A stretch of DNA of 63,175 nt from an uncultured Clostridia bacterium (GTDB taxonomy: Bacteria > Bacillota > Clostridia > Lutisporales > Lutisporaceae). The translations under genes were made by a program, and so were the position numbers. The DNA lies in NCBI GenBank assembly GCA_937930535.1, contig CALGKJ010000097.1, positions 1 to 63,175 on the forward strand. Direction: 5' to 3'. The notes under the pieces are model-generated. The model saw nothing but the letters and a program-made list of their open reading frames with translations. It was not told the DNA's origin and did no database searches. Shown here in pieces: positions 18,472 to 28,040 of the stretch (the first letter of the stretch is position 1; the number at the start of each line of letters is the position of its first letter).

Positions 18472-18790
18472 CAACCTCCACCTCCACAGCCTTAATCTCA
18501 ATGAATTTATTAGCATATTTGATATTATCAATAGATGTTATGTTGTACTGCTTCCCTTTAAAAAGAATCCTCATATCAGCATCAATCCCATCAGTATACC
18601 GTATTACAAACTTCACCGTATTTTCCTTCTGAACAGCAGCCGCCTCAAAGTACTCTTTTCCATGAAGATTAGCTACCTTTGCCCACACATTTTTAAAGTC
18701 TATCCATTCTTCAATTTCAAATCCATTATCATTTACTACTGACTGCAATTTCTGAAATGTAATTCTGTACTTTAATTCCTCTGATCTCAT
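18464..18790 (-). CDS. Head closure/head-tail adaptor protein
   Basis: A 108-aa protein with the SPP1 gp16-type pattern: short beta strands, FQKLQSVVNDNGFEIEEW, then RYTDGIDADMRILFKGKQYN and a C-terminal IKAVEVEVDG. It would plug the portal vestibule and provide the binding site for the tail. It overlaps the gp6-like connector gene by four bases. Confidence 0.85.
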   Translation of the reverse strand: MRSEELKYRITFQKLQSVVNDNGFEIEEWIDFKNVWAKVANLHGKEYFEAAAVQKENTVKFVIRYTDGIDADMRILFKGKQYNITSIDNIKYANKFIEIKAVEVEVDG

Positions 18791-19347
18791 ATCGGTATCA
18801 CCCTATTCATTGAAAGAAGTACATTTCTAGTTTCCTCTAGCTTTGTTTTCTCATCAGGTCTGTAATCATCATATAAAAGCTTCATTTGTATTATCATTGC
18901 ATACTTTATCATCTCTGGTATATTCTCATATCCTGCAATAAACCTAATCCTTACTCCATTGACTTTTTGTAGTGGTATGCTTGGAAAATAGCAGTTGTGC
19001 TTTAGGACAATTCTACTAATAAAGCTGTCTGTATCTATTAAGTAGTTACTAGAATCAAATATATATTCTTGTCCTTCTACATCATAATACTTTATACTTT
19101 CTACACTTTGTACTGGTGAACAACTTGTAAATTCTATATATCCAATTTTAGGAAAGCAATCTAACACAAGCTCCAAGGTTTGAGTTGCATATTTCCTATT
19201 TTGATAAGCTTCACACCACTCTCTTGCTTGTTTTATGAGACTCATAATAAGAATATCATCATCATTACCATCTATTCTTAAATGCTGTTTAGCTTCATCC
19301 AAAGTAATAGGCTCTGTTATTGGTGGACTTATTATCTTAATTGCCAT
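18787..19347 (-). CDS. Head-tail connector (gp6-like)
   Basis: The start is the ATG (MAIKIISPP) preceded by AAGG, giving 186 aa. The TLDEAKQHLRIDGNDDDILI segment followed by ARKWCE-like REWCEAYQNRKYATQTL is typical of gp6/gp15-family connector proteins that bind beneath the portal. The C-terminal helical region (MIIQMKLLYDDYRP) also matches. Neighbours are the capsid region and the head-closure gene. Confidence 0.87.
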   Translation of the reverse strand: MAIKIISPPITEPITLDEAKQHLRIDGNDDDILIMSLIKQAREWCEAYQNRKYATQTLELVLDCFPKIGYIEFTSCSPVQSVESIKYYDVEGQEYIFDSSNYLIDTDSFISRIVLKHNCYFPSIPLQKVNGVRIRFIAGYENIPEMIKYAMIIQMKLLYDDYRPDEKTKLEETRNVLLSMNRVIPI

Positions 19348-19386
19348 ATGCTTCACCTTAAAAAGGAGCCTTAAAGACTCCTTTTC

Positions 19387-19827
19387 CTAACTTCTGTATT
19401 TGCTATCCAAAATAACATCAACACTTGCAAGGTTCGTAGGTTGAGCTGTTGCTCCTATCCTTACAGCAATACAGGTATATCCGTTATTAATATCAAGCTT
19501 TGAAGGGTCTATTTGAAATATTATCTGCTTATTCTTAGCTGTTTCTTGTACCACATAGCCTACTCCATGTGTACGTTCTACTTCCTCAACTGCAACATCT
19601 TCCTTAACCCATATTGGATTATCCTTTATCATTATTTTTTCATCAATACCTAATGCATCCTTTGCTTGATGCAGTGAGATTTCAGTTGCATGAGCTACTG
19701 CCTGTGTTAAATCCACTATAATCACTGCATTTACTGAGTTTTTTAAGTCTATATATGCACTCTGAATTGCATCATTTGTTGTCTTAGGCTCTACTGCTTG
19801 TACTATCTTAAATCTTTCTATAAACAT
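19387..19827 (-). CDS. Small structural protein after the capsid gene, unidentified
   Basis: A 146-aa protein that I cannot assign to a family. It has alternating strand and helix blocks (FKIVQAVEPKTTNDAIQSAY, KNKQIIFQIDPSKL) and no signal peptide or membrane segment. Directly downstream of the major capsid gene and upstream of the connector, it is most likely a head decoration or capsid-stabilising protein. Confidence 0.6.
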   Translation of the reverse strand: MFIERFKIVQAVEPKTTNDAIQSAYIDLKNSVNAVIIVDLTQAVAHATEISLHQAKDALGIDEKIMIKDNPIWVKEDVAVEEVERTHGVGYVVQETAKNKQIIFQIDPSKLDINNGYTCIAVRIGATAQPTNLASVDVILDSKYRS

Positions 19828-19837
19828 GATTTTCCTC

Positions 19838-21121
19838 CTATCTATCAGCCAATGTTACAAAGGGACTTAATGAATTAGAACCCTTGTACGGCTTTATTGG
19901 CTTATCCTTATATGGCATTCCGTTGAATTTATATATAAATCTGAATACCTGCTCATCAAATAAAAATCTTACGTGAATAGACACATCTGCTGTCGGTGCT
20001 TTTTTATCTATTCCAATATACTGTGTTGGGTCTGCTAATATGATGTCTCCCTTTTTACCTAATGGTGAACACTGCTCTATTGGTATTATTGGTCTATTTA
20101 AAAGTGTAGAATACTGTGAGGTTGCAGCTCCGCCTGACGGCATAAACACAGGTGCTCCTCCTGTTCCTATATTTAGTGCCATTGTATATAGCTGTGGTTC
20201 TATTTCTTGATTTATGTACCACACAGCATTTGCTCTTAGTCTTGCAGGCATTGAACTCCACATTCTTAGTATATTTTCATACTTTATTGTCCCTGCTTCT
20301 TGTCCTGTTTCTTTTGAAGTAGTAACTAATGCATCTGAGTTTAATATGCCTAAAGGCATTCCAACACCTGTTCCATTGATTATTGCATCATCAATTTTAA
20401 AGCTCATTTCATCGGCATAAGCTTGTTTTATTATCGCTTCAAGTGCTGTTGTATCTTGCAGTAAATCATCTGTCACATAACATAGTGCTAATAGCTTTTG
20501 CAGTGACATTTCTATTTCTCTAAACTTAGGTTTAGTTTGTGCCGCTGTATCAGCTTCTGCTACCCAGTAAGCCTGAACCCCACCCCATCTTGAGCCATTT
20601 GCCCTGCTGTTTTCATCAATACCAAGGGTTCTAAGCCTATTAGTATTTGAGCCTATAGGTATCATTCTTATTCTGTTTGCTACCTGACTTTGTGTTATCA
20701 TGGATTCAAATAAGCTTTTGATAAAGTCATTTTCAAGTAAGAATCCACCTTCTGAGGCTATGCTTTCATTAAGTCCTGTGGCTGTATTTTGGTATGTTAG
20801 CCTATTGTCCATTCTTCCACCGGGAGCTGAGGCTTTGGCTACTGCTCCTAAAAATTCGCCCATTCCTTTCCACTTCTTTTCATCATGGTTTTTAGGTTGA
20901 GCATATATTGGCTCATTTGCTGGTGTTTGTGCTTGCTTTTGTCTTTCTGCATCTATTACATCCATTTCCTTTTGTGCTTCAATTTTCGCTTTGTGTGCCT
21001 TTATTTCAGTAAGCTTTGCATTGATTTCTTCTGCCGTAGCATCCTCTTTACTTATTAGGTTTTTTGATTCTAATTCTAGTTGGTTTAGTTTTGCTAATAG
21101 TTGCTTCATCATTTCTGACAT
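19838..21121 (-). CDS. Major capsid protein, HK97 fold
   Basis: A 427-aa phage capsid protein. The first about 105 residues form an acidic, charged delta/scaffolding-like coiled region (MKQLLAKLNQLELESKNLIS), probably removed by the adjacent protease. The core starts near the TALNESIASEGGFLL-type segment (here TGLNESIASEGGFLLEN), with an N-arm and the GMPLGILNSDALV motif that is common in HK97 capsids. It would form the icosahedral shell. Confidence 0.92.
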   Translation of the reverse strand: MSEMMKQLLAKLNQLELESKNLISKEDATAEEINAKLTEIKAHKAKIEAQKEMDVIDAERQKQAQTPANEPIYAQPKNHDEKKWKGMGEFLGAVAKASAPGGRMDNRLTYQNTATGLNESIASEGGFLLENDFIKSLFESMITQSQVANRIRMIPIGSNTNRLRTLGIDENSRANGSRWGGVQAYWVAEADTAAQTKPKFREIEMSLQKLLALCYVTDDLLQDTTALEAIIKQAYADEMSFKIDDAIINGTGVGMPLGILNSDALVTTSKETGQEAGTIKYENILRMWSSMPARLRANAVWYINQEIEPQLYTMALNIGTGGAPVFMPSGGAATSQYSTLLNRPIIPIEQCSPLGKKGDIILADPTQYIGIDKKAPTADVSIHVRFLFDEQVFRFIYKFNGMPYKDKPIKPYKGSNSLSPFVTLADR

Positions 21122-21157
21122 ATTTATTTCCTACCTTTCATTTATAAAATTAATGCC

Positions 21158-21841
21158 TTAGCATTCACACGCTAAAGCAAGCTTTGATTTTAATAGTTGG
21201 ATTTGTTCTTCATCGTTAGTAATTAAAAATTCGGGTGTGTTCTTATATTTGTTTAAAAACGCCGCCTCATAATCCCTGATACATGCCACCATTTTATTTT
21301 CTTCCAATAATTCGTCTGCAAAGCCTAGGTCAACAGCTTCCTTACCAGTTAGCCAGCTCTCTTTGTCCATAAGTTCTTTCAACTTGTCCTCTGCTAACCC
21401 TGTTTTTTCTGCATATACCTCAATTATTGTTTGATTCACTTTATCTAATGTATCTGCAAGGCTTCTAAAATCATTGGAATTGCCTTCTGCAAAAGTGGAC
21501 GCATTATGAACCATTATCATAGCGTTTTTAGGAATAAATACTTTTCCGCACATGCTTATAACACTTGCTATTGAAGCACTTATCCCATCAATATATACAT
21601 TCTTAATAGCTCTATGTCTTTTAAGTTGTGAGTATATGCTTTGCCCCTCAAATACTGAACCACCGGGGGAATTGACATATATATTCAGAACTTCAATATC
21701 TCCAAGCTTGTCTAGTTCATCCTTAAAGCTGTTTGCTGTAACATCTGTGTCATCCCATTTATATGAGCTTATTACACCATAAATATATAAGTCAGCACTT
21801 TTAGAATCCTTCTTTACAAAGTTATAGTATTTATTTTTCAA
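21158..21841 (-). CDS. Head maturation protease, ClpP-like
   Basis: A 227-aa serine protease of the ClpP-like prohead type. A VYINSPGG-like strand is present (LNIYVNSPGGSVFEGQSI). The nucleophile Ser is in DGISASIASVISMCG and the His in MIMVHNAST. A later acidic residue near EKTGLAEDK or DKESWLTGKEA completes the expected layout. It lies between portal and capsid genes and would remove the capsid delta domain. Confidence 0.92.
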   Translation of the reverse strand: MKNKYYNFVKKDSKSADLYIYGVISSYKWDDTDVTANSFKDELDKLGDIEVLNIYVNSPGGSVFEGQSIYSQLKRHRAIKNVYIDGISASIASVISMCGKVFIPKNAMIMVHNASTFAEGNSNDFRSLADTLDKVNQTIIEVYAEKTGLAEDKLKELMDKESWLTGKEAVDLGFADELLEENKMVACIRDYEAAFLNKYKNTPEFLITNDEEQIQLLKSKLALACEC

Positions 21842-21844
21842 GCT

Positions 21845-23107
21845 TTAACACTTCCCTTCATTAATCATGTTAAATGTTTCTTCCCTTAGTGCCTTAAGCT
21901 GTTCTTGTTGTTTTCCTGCTTCTCCCATATTGAGAGGTTCTAAATAAATATCTCCATTAGGTATTGGATTCATATTTTCAAGCCTTCGTATATCATTGAC
22001 CGATAGCCATCCCCATTGTCTGCCCTGTGCATAGGCTTCATATCTTGACTTTATATCACCTCTTAGAAGTCCGCTGATATTAAATTCAAAGTACCTATTC
22101 TTCCTTCTTGCTTCCTTTGATAGTAGCTGTAAATTTAAATTCTCCTCCCATCTCTTAAACCAAGGAAGCATGGTATAAACAATAAATTCTAAGCTTTGAT
22201 GCTCTATGTTGTTATTTGTTGACCTTGTTAGGTCTTGTACCAAGTGAAGTGGTATTCTGAAAATCCTGCACACATCTTCTATTCTGAATCTCTTGGATTC
22301 CAAGAACTGTGCATCCGTTAGCTTCATAGTTATTTCTTTGAATTGTCCTCCACCTTCCAGTATCATTGGAACTCCTGCATTAGAAAGTCCTGTATAGTTT
22401 TTCTTAATATCCTTTTTTAGTCTTTGAAAAGCATCGTCTGAAAGCTCATTAGGATATTGGAATATTCCACTGGTTGATGCCCTATTATGGTAAAAGTTTC
22501 TTTCAAATATATCTTGAGATAACCCTATATCAATAGTTAGTGCTGAATAAGATAGTGGGGTTATTCCTATGTATCCATCTAAAGTTAATCCAGGTATGTG
22601 CAGTATTTCTGCTCGTGTTTTAGGTGTTGAGTTATCGTCTATATAGTACAGTAATCTTCCCGTTGATTTATCAATATCAATTCTTACTCTTTCCCATGAT
22701 ATTGGTCTAAGTTCTAGCAGCTCTCCATGAAGGTTGAATACCTTTTGTGCTATGAAGTTGCCGCCTAAATTAATATTTGTCATTCCAAATTCTTTAAATT
22801 GAACAGGTGTCATCTCAGCATTAGGTGCATAATGTAGTACTCCGTATTCTGCTGTATCTGTTATCTTTTTTCTATTTCCATCACCATCCTTCTCATAAAG
22901 CATTATTGGACAGCTTGCTAAGGTTTCAGAAAGTACCCTATTACATGCAAAGACTGGTGAGAAGCTCATTGCTGTTGCTGTGTTTATTCTTAAGTTATCT
23001 GTAGGAACATCTTCTCCACTTAAAAAATCCTCCGAATATTTCTGGAGGACTTCAAATAGGGCATTTTGTGGTGTTAGAAATAGCTTTAGTCTATCTTTAA
23101 ATTTCAA
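21845..23107 (-). CDS. Portal protein, HK97 family
   Basis: A 420-aa protein with the HK97 portal hallmarks: AMSFSPVFACNRVLSETLAS near residue 46, IPGLTLDGYIGITPLSYS, and a central RFRIEDVCRIFRIPLHLVQD helix-turn. It forms the dodecameric ring through which DNA enters the head. It is followed after three bases by the protease gene. Confidence 0.93.
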   Translation of the reverse strand: MKFKDRLKLFLTPQNALFEVLQKYSEDFLSGEDVPTDNLRINTATAMSFSPVFACNRVLSETLASCPIMLYEKDGDGNRKKITDTAEYGVLHYAPNAEMTPVQFKEFGMTNINLGGNFIAQKVFNLHGELLELRPISWERVRIDIDKSTGRLLYYIDDNSTPKTRAEILHIPGLTLDGYIGITPLSYSALTIDIGLSQDIFERNFYHNRASTSGIFQYPNELSDDAFQRLKKDIKKNYTGLSNAGVPMILEGGGQFKEITMKLTDAQFLESKRFRIEDVCRIFRIPLHLVQDLTRSTNNNIEHQSLEFIVYTMLPWFKRWEENLNLQLLSKEARRKNRYFEFNISGLLRGDIKSRYEAYAQGRQWGWLSVNDIRRLENMNPIPNGDIYLEPLNMGEAGKQQEQLKALREETFNMINEGKC

Positions 23108-23118
23108 GGCATCACCTC

Positions 23119-24675
23119 CTAGTCTAGGAAACTTCTCATTCCTCTTTTTTCATAGATGTTTTTGATATCACCATTATTCCTAATAGCTCTATCCAGTGCC
23201 ATAATCATTGCTACTACTCCATCTATTTTTTCAATGGACTTTGATTTGTCAGGTTTTATATTTCCTGCAGGGTCTGTTCGTATGTGAATGTTATCCATCA
23301 TCCAGTTTAATACTGGGTGTCCTCCATGAGCTATTTTCTTTTCCATTGTCAGCTCCATCATTCTTTTACTTGTGGGAGACATATCCTTAAAGCCTTGTCC
23401 AAAGGGCACTACAGCAAACCCCATACCTTCGAGATTCTGCACCATCTGCACACTTCCCCAGCGATCAAATGCTATTTCTTTTATGTTGTATTTTGTTCCT
23501 AAGTCCTCAATAAATTTTTCTATAAAACCGTAGTGAATAACGTTTCCCTCTGTAGTCTTTATAAATCCTTGCTTCTCCCAAATATCATAGGGAACATGGT
23601 CTCGTTTTACCCTCAAGCTCATGTTCTCTTCTGGAATCCAGAAATACGGAATCACATAGTACTTATCATCAGTCTCTATAGGTGGAAATACTAGTACAAA
23701 TGCCGTTATATCTATTGAGCTTGAAAGGTCAAGTCCACCGTAGCACTCCCTGCCCTTTAATTTTTCAGGGTCAACAGGAAATGAGCATTTCCCCCAAACA
23801 TCCATATGCATCCACTTTATGTCCTGTTTTAACCACATGTTTAGTCTTAATTGTTTAAATAGGGCTTCATCCCCAATGTCTTGTTTTGCTTGCTCGAAGG
23901 CTTCACGAACTCTATCTATTTTAATGGTATGTCCAAGGCTCGGGTTAGCCTTATACCAGTTTTTTTCATCTTCCCAATCATCCTTTTCTTCTAGTCCATA
24001 GATTATGGGCAGAAAGGTGGGGTCTATTCTTCTTCCTGCTAATATGTCTTTTGCTTTACAGTGCATGTCCCATCCATATCCAGTTAGTTTATTTCCTGCT
24101 GTTGTTAAGTATATGAATAAGGGTTGTTCTCTTGCATCTCCTGAGCCTGTGGTTAGCATTTTTGCAAGGTCTGGATTTGGGTATGTCCATATTTCATCTA
24201 GTATTACGCAGGATACATTAAGTCCTGATTTTGATTTTACATCTGAGCTTAGTACTTGGTAGAAGCTTCCTGTTCTTGGGTATACGATTCTCTTGATTGA
24301 GCGTACTGTTTTTGTTAATCTTGATAGTGTTCTATTGCCTTCTACAAAGTTAATACTGGTATTAAAAATTATGCTGGCTTGCTGACGGTCACAGGCGGCA
24401 ACGTATACTTCTGCATTTTCTTCTCCATCTGCACACAGCATGTATAGTGCTATGGCAGCTCCTAGCTCAGATTTTCCATTTTTCTTCCCAATTTCTACGT
24501 ATACTGTTTTATATTGTCTTGTCCCATCTTCTCTTAATGTACCGAATACTTTTTTTATTAAATCTAGCTCCCAAGGTAGAAGAATGAAAGGTTGTCCTGC
24601 CCATTTTCCTTTTGTTAGCTTTAGTTGTTGTATAAAGTTCATTGCGTGATTTGCATGGGCTTCACTATAGGGCAT
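23119..24675 (-). CDS. Terminase large subunit
   Basis: A 518-aa DNA-packaging motor. The ATPase domain has a Walker A variant in VEIGKKNGKSELGAAIA (about residues 55-71) and Walker B in VSCVILDEIWTY. The nuclease half contains the acidic residues of YGGLDLSSSIDITAFVLVF and the late AFDRWGSVQMVQNL segment. It belongs to the Terminase_1 (HK97-like) group, which fits the HK97-type portal, protease and capsid. Cos-type packaging would be expected for this family. Confidence 0.93.
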   Translation of the reverse strand: MPYSEAHANHAMNFIQQLKLTKGKWAGQPFILLPWELDLIKKVFGTLREDGTRQYKTVYVEIGKKNGKSELGAAIALYMLCADGEENAEVYVAACDRQQASIIFNTSINFVEGNRTLSRLTKTVRSIKRIVYPRTGSFYQVLSSDVKSKSGLNVSCVILDEIWTYPNPDLAKMLTTGSGDAREQPLFIYLTTAGNKLTGYGWDMHCKAKDILAGRRIDPTFLPIIYGLEEKDDWEDEKNWYKANPSLGHTIKIDRVREAFEQAKQDIGDEALFKQLRLNMWLKQDIKWMHMDVWGKCSFPVDPEKLKGRECYGGLDLSSSIDITAFVLVFPPIETDDKYYVIPYFWIPEENMSLRVKRDHVPYDIWEKQGFIKTTEGNVIHYGFIEKFIEDLGTKYNIKEIAFDRWGSVQMVQNLEGMGFAVVPFGQGFKDMSPTSKRMMELTMEKKIAHGGHPVLNWMMDNIHIRTDPAGNIKPDKSKSIEKIDGVVAMIMALDRAIRNNGDIKNIYEKRGMRSFLD

Positions 24676-24690
24676 CTTTTATCCCCCCCT

Positions 24691-25194
24691 TTAAGAATCA
24701 TCAAATAAGTCTGTTGCCTTTGGTACTCCTACTAATAACAGTTCCATCTCATCTACTGATTTGTTATCTCCTTCTATATCTACATGAAGCCTTGTTCTTG
24801 AAGCAGGTGTTAATCCAAATTCAGAGCAGAAGTCCTTCATTATTTTTAAGTAAGTCTGTGCTATTGAAACTTGAGGTACTTGTTGAATATATCCTGATGG
24901 AGTTTTAAAAATAGTCCCATGCTTTGTTAGGAATTCTTCTGCCTCCTTCCATCTTGCATAGGCTTGGCAGTATCCTGCAAAGGATGCTGTATCTACTTTT
25001 GTTAAGATACCTATAGCCTCAAGAGACTTGCTCATTCTTTTCCATTCCTTTTTAGCTTCACTGTCAAGCCATGCAGGACATTTAGGTGCTGCCTTTTCAA
25101 ACTTTGGTTCATTTTTGTTTAGTGGTCTTTTACCGGGATTGCCCTCCAACTGTTTAATTGCAGTGGGTATAGGTTTTCTGCCTCGTTGCGCCAT
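24691..25194 (-). CDS. Terminase small subunit, P27 family
   Basis: A 167-aa protein with the P27-family start (RGRKPIPTAIKQLEGNPGKR) followed by ARKKEWKRM-like SEAKKEWKRMSKSLEAIG and a SRTRLHV stretch. It recognises the phage packaging site and recruits the large subunit. The gene lies 15 bases upstream of the large-subunit gene. It is unusual that about 6 kb separates it from the HNH nuclease gene, which is next to small terminase in many related phages. Confidence 0.9.
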   Translation of the reverse strand: MAQRGRKPIPTAIKQLEGNPGKRPLNKNEPKFEKAAPKCPAWLDSEAKKEWKRMSKSLEAIGILTKVDTASFAGYCQAYARWKEAEEFLTKHGTIFKTPSGYIQQVPQVSIAQTYLKIMKDFCSEFGLTPASRTRLHVDIEGDNKSVDEMELLLVGVPKATDLFDDS

Positions 25195-25289
25195 AAGTAT
25201 ATCACCTCCACTCTGAGTATTTCTATATGCAAAAGAGCCTACTGGTGTAGTAGACTCTTGAACTGTTTTAGTATTGATTTGTTGTTGTA

Positions 25290-25496
25290 CTAGCCTCTTA
25301 TGCCTTTAAAATTGAAGTTTCCCTTCCTTATTTCCTCATGTTCTGCCTTTACTGCTTTGTCGTAATCCTTGTCCTGCTTTTCCTTTTCACTGCAAATCAT
25401 ACAAATGCAATCCGTGTTGAATCTCGACATTATTCGACCTTCTTCCAAGGAGCCTCTGCATCTATCACAGAATTTCTGTGTAAAAAATTTATCCAT
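25290..25496 (-). CDS. Small zinc-finger protein, gp33-like
   Basis: A 68-aa protein with two CxxC pairs (FCDRCRG and CICMICSEKE) and a charged C-terminal tail. It looks like a treble-clef or rubredoxin-like zinc knuckle. Similar small phage proteins are common next to terminase genes, where the role is unknown. It directly follows the cyclotransferase gene with two bases between. Confidence 0.65.
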   Translation of the reverse strand: MDKFFTQKFCDRCRGSLEEGRIMSRFNTDCICMICSEKEKQDKDYDKAVKAEHEEIRKGNFNFKGIRG

Positions 25497-25498
25497 AC

Positions 25499-25975
25499 CT
25501 ATACCCTTTCTCCTAACTCAGCTAAGCATTCTGAATATGCTGTTTGTAATTGCTTTAGGTCGATATTGTTTTCTTCATAGCCTTTTGCTATGGTTGAATA
25601 ATATGATTCCATTGGTGAAGCTGGCATGTTAGTGTATTGGCTTGCCATAATGTACACCATTGCTTTTGTAGGCTTTCCATCAATAATGACCTCCACTGTT
25701 TCTTTAATATATAAAATAGGATACCCCTCATACAAATTTAAGGCAAACTCGCAAGCTTCTGTTATTTCCCATAATACAACCTCTAGTGATGTGCCTTTTT
25801 TGGGTTCTATATTAGCAACTCCCTTGTGTACTCCTCTAAAGGTCAACTTGTAATCTTTCAATATTCCCTTGCCTATAAGCTTAGCTTTAGGGCATCTTTG
25901 CTTCATTCTGTCAACGTTTGTGTTCGAACCATAACTAACATACAATTTTGTTCTTCCAAACTTCATATTTTTCAT
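25499..25975 (-). CDS. Gamma-glutamylcyclotransferase-like (AIG2/GGCT fold) protein
   Basis: The likely start is the ATG after GGGAGA, giving 158 aa. It opens with LYVSYGSNTNVDRM, the phosphate/substrate-binding signature of the GGCT fold. The probable catalytic Glu is in FALNLYEGYPILYIKETV. Such enzymes cleave gamma-glutamyl amide bonds by cyclisation to 5-oxoproline. The gene lies directly after an amidoligase gene, a pairing known from comparative genomics of amidoligases, so it probably reverses or trims bonds made by that enzyme. Confidence 0.85.
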   Translation of the reverse strand: MKNMKFGRTKLYVSYGSNTNVDRMKQRCPKAKLIGKGILKDYKLTFRGVHKGVANIEPKKGTSLEVVLWEITEACEFALNLYEGYPILYIKETVEVIIDGKPTKAMVYIMASQYTNMPASPMESYYSTIAKGYEENNIDLKQLQTAYSECLAELGERV

Positions 25976-26048
25976 TAATCCATTCTCCCTAATAAAAATT
26001 TTGTTTGCACCAAAGGGCACTGTAGCCCTTTGGTAGCTTAGCTTAATC

Positions 26049-26954
26049 TCAAGCGGCTCTTGGTGTTCTCCACGCACTGTCCCCCGAAAGGTTGTCCATA
26101 AGATGCTGTCTGCAATTTTTAAACTCGTCACCGATAAGTCCTAATCTTAGAAGCCAGCATCTAAAGGTGTATTTCTCGTTGTCCGTTTGGGTTCTCTTGG
26201 CACTTGCACTTTTTTGGTTTAGTGCTTGGTTGCTTATTGCTAGGCAGAAAACTACGTAGCTTCTGATTTTTCCTGCATGCATGGTCCCGTTGAAAAGTCT
26301 GAATTCGATAGTGTTTTTTGTGAAGGTGCTATGTAGATTGAGTCCATGGTATCTGCTGGAATGGTAGTGTCTGCTTCGGCTTTCTGCACCGTATTGGCTG
26401 TACCAGATATCAGCAAGCTTTTCCAAGGTTTTTGGCTTTTTCTTGTTTATTGTTTCAATCAGGTTCTCGTTGACCTTCTTGCAGTACCTTACTCTTGCAG
26501 GGTCTATTTCTAAGCTTTTGTATATTAAATCTTCCTTTGAAGCCATGAGATTGACTAGGTTTTTCAAGGTGTTTGGTGTGTGATCTTTTGCACCTATGTG
26601 CACGTGGCAACCACAGCAGAGGTTGCTGTTACTTACGGCTCCCGCTTTTCTAAGTTGTCTTACTAATTCTTGTAAGGTTTCTATATCGTTTTCGTAGGTT
26701 AAGATTGGTGTAACCAATTCTACGCTGTAGCTGTTATCTGCTGATACAAGCTTGCCTCTTGATTTTTTCATTGTCAGTATGCTTGCATCTCTCATTATCT
26801 TCCATTCTCTACATTGTACAGTTATTTTGTAGGTATCGTAGTTGTCAAAGGTTCTTTCAATTTCTCCTCCTAAAAACCTTGCTGTAACCTCGGCAGCTTC
26901 TTCTCTTGTTATGCCTGTCATCTCAATTTCTACGCCAATCGTTTGATTTTTCAT
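26049..26954 (-). CDS. Amidoligase-family (COOH-NH2 ligase) enzyme
   Basis: A 301-aa protein of the amidoligase family, glutamine-synthetase-like enzymes that form amide or isopeptide bonds with ATP. Metal/ATP-binding acids are in the N-terminal GVEIEMTG. The CGCHVHIGAKDHT motif lies near residue 128, and IEFRLFNGTMHAGKI near 210. A C-terminal helical extension (TFRCWLLRLGLIGDEF ... MDNLSGDSAWR) is shared with the next upstream gene product. The substrate is unknown. The GGCT-like gene follows, so a phage-encoded peptide or protein modification is inferred. Confidence 0.87.
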   Translation of the reverse strand: MKNQTIGVEIEMTGITREEAAEVTARFLGGEIERTFDNYDTYKITVQCREWKIMRDASILTMKKSRGKLVSADNSYSVELVTPILTYENDIETLQELVRQLRKAGAVSNSNLCCGCHVHIGAKDHTPNTLKNLVNLMASKEDLIYKSLEIDPARVRYCKKVNENLIETINKKKPKTLEKLADIWYSQYGAESRSRHYHSSRYHGLNLHSTFTKNTIEFRLFNGTMHAGKIRSYVVFCLAISNQALNQKSASAKRTQTDNEKYTFRCWLLRLGLIGDEFKNCRQHLMDNLSGDSAWRTPRAA

Positions 26955-27118
26955 CCCTTGCTACCCCTTTCAGATTGTGTTTATTACCTTTCGGTAGTGT
27001 ACATATTACCTCTGTCAGGGGTACATATCCAGTTATATGTGACCAATATTATCTACAAATAACACAGCTTATTCGGCAAGTAATACAGCCATTTTTTGTG
27101 TACTGTTTACAATTTCTA

Positions 27119-27952
27119 CTATTCTTCTGTGCTTTGTGTTGGTAAACTCCTAAACGCTCCATTTCCTGATAAATTCTCAAGTAAAGTCTTTCTTACTTTT
27201 TTATATTCCCCACCATTAAATCCCAGTCTTATTAGCCATACTCTCATTGTGAATTTGAAGTTATCTGTATCTGTAGGCTTAGGGGATGCATATTTTAAGG
27301 CTTTTGCACTTTTACTTAGTAAGGTTATAAACTGAATGTATGCTTCTAATTTGTCTTGATTCAGTTGGTCGTTATAGAATTTGAAGTCTATGGTTTTGTC
27401 ACTAAAGTTGAATCCTATTCCTTGGCAGTGTTCTTGATTTTGGGTTACTACTTTCTTGAAGTCCTCCATGCTTTGGATTTCTGTGCTGTTGATGGCTTTA
27501 GTGAAGGCTGAATCTATGATGTCATAATCTACCTCAAATACCCTTTTAACTAAACCCTGTTTGCTGTAGGTCATGTTTACTATGTTTCTTAGGCTTATGT
27601 AGGTGTGTCCATCCATTGGTATGCTTACTTCAAAGCTTATTGGTTCTTGTTGTTCTGTATGCTTATCTTCTGTATTTGCTTCATCTATATTTGCAGGTGC
27701 TTCCTTATCCTCCACTGTAGAAGTATTTTGGCTAATTACCTCATCCGCAACTAATTCCTTCTCAACATCACCATTCATCAGCCTATCAAGTTCAATTGGC
27801 TCACCTTCTGCTGTTACAATAATTCCTGCCCTATCGATTATGTAGCTCTTGCCATTTATGTCTATCTGATATGCGAAACTTGGTGCTCCCATGTATCTTG
27901 CCTTTACACTAAAATGTGCTTCTAGCGTTTTAATCATTTCTTTTCTATTCAT
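27119..27952 (-). CDS. Degenerate amidoligase paralogue (phage virulence-related type)
   Basis: A 277-aa protein starting at the ATG of MNRKEMIKTLEAHF. The N-terminal 75 residues look like a separate small domain (GKSYIIDRAGIIVTAEGEPI), then comes a Glu/Thr-rich linker. The C-terminal half (about 130-277) aligns with the C-terminal half of the neighbouring amidoligase: KTIDFKFYNDQLNQDKLEAY against NTIEFRLFNGTMHAGKIRSY, and the final LIRLGFNGGEYKK ... ENLSGNGAFRS block. The catalytic N-terminal E-x-E and HVH motifs are absent, so it may be a regulatory or substrate-binding partner. Confidence 0.72.
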   Translation of the reverse strand: MNRKEMIKTLEAHFSVKARYMGAPSFAYQIDINGKSYIIDRAGIIVTAEGEPIELDRLMNGDVEKELVADEVISQNTSTVEDKEAPANIDEANTEDKHTEQQEPISFEVSIPMDGHTYISLRNIVNMTYSKQGLVKRVFEVDYDIIDSAFTKAINSTEIQSMEDFKKVVTQNQEHCQGIGFNFSDKTIDFKFYNDQLNQDKLEAYIQFITLLSKSAKALKYASPKPTDTDNFKFTMRVWLIRLGFNGGEYKKVRKTLLENLSGNGAFRSLPTQSTEE

Positions 27953-28040
27953 TGATAATACCCCCTCTGCTTTCGTTATTACATTTATCACTTATTATCG
28001 AAATATTATCAAGTTTTATATCATGGTATATGAACATTTA

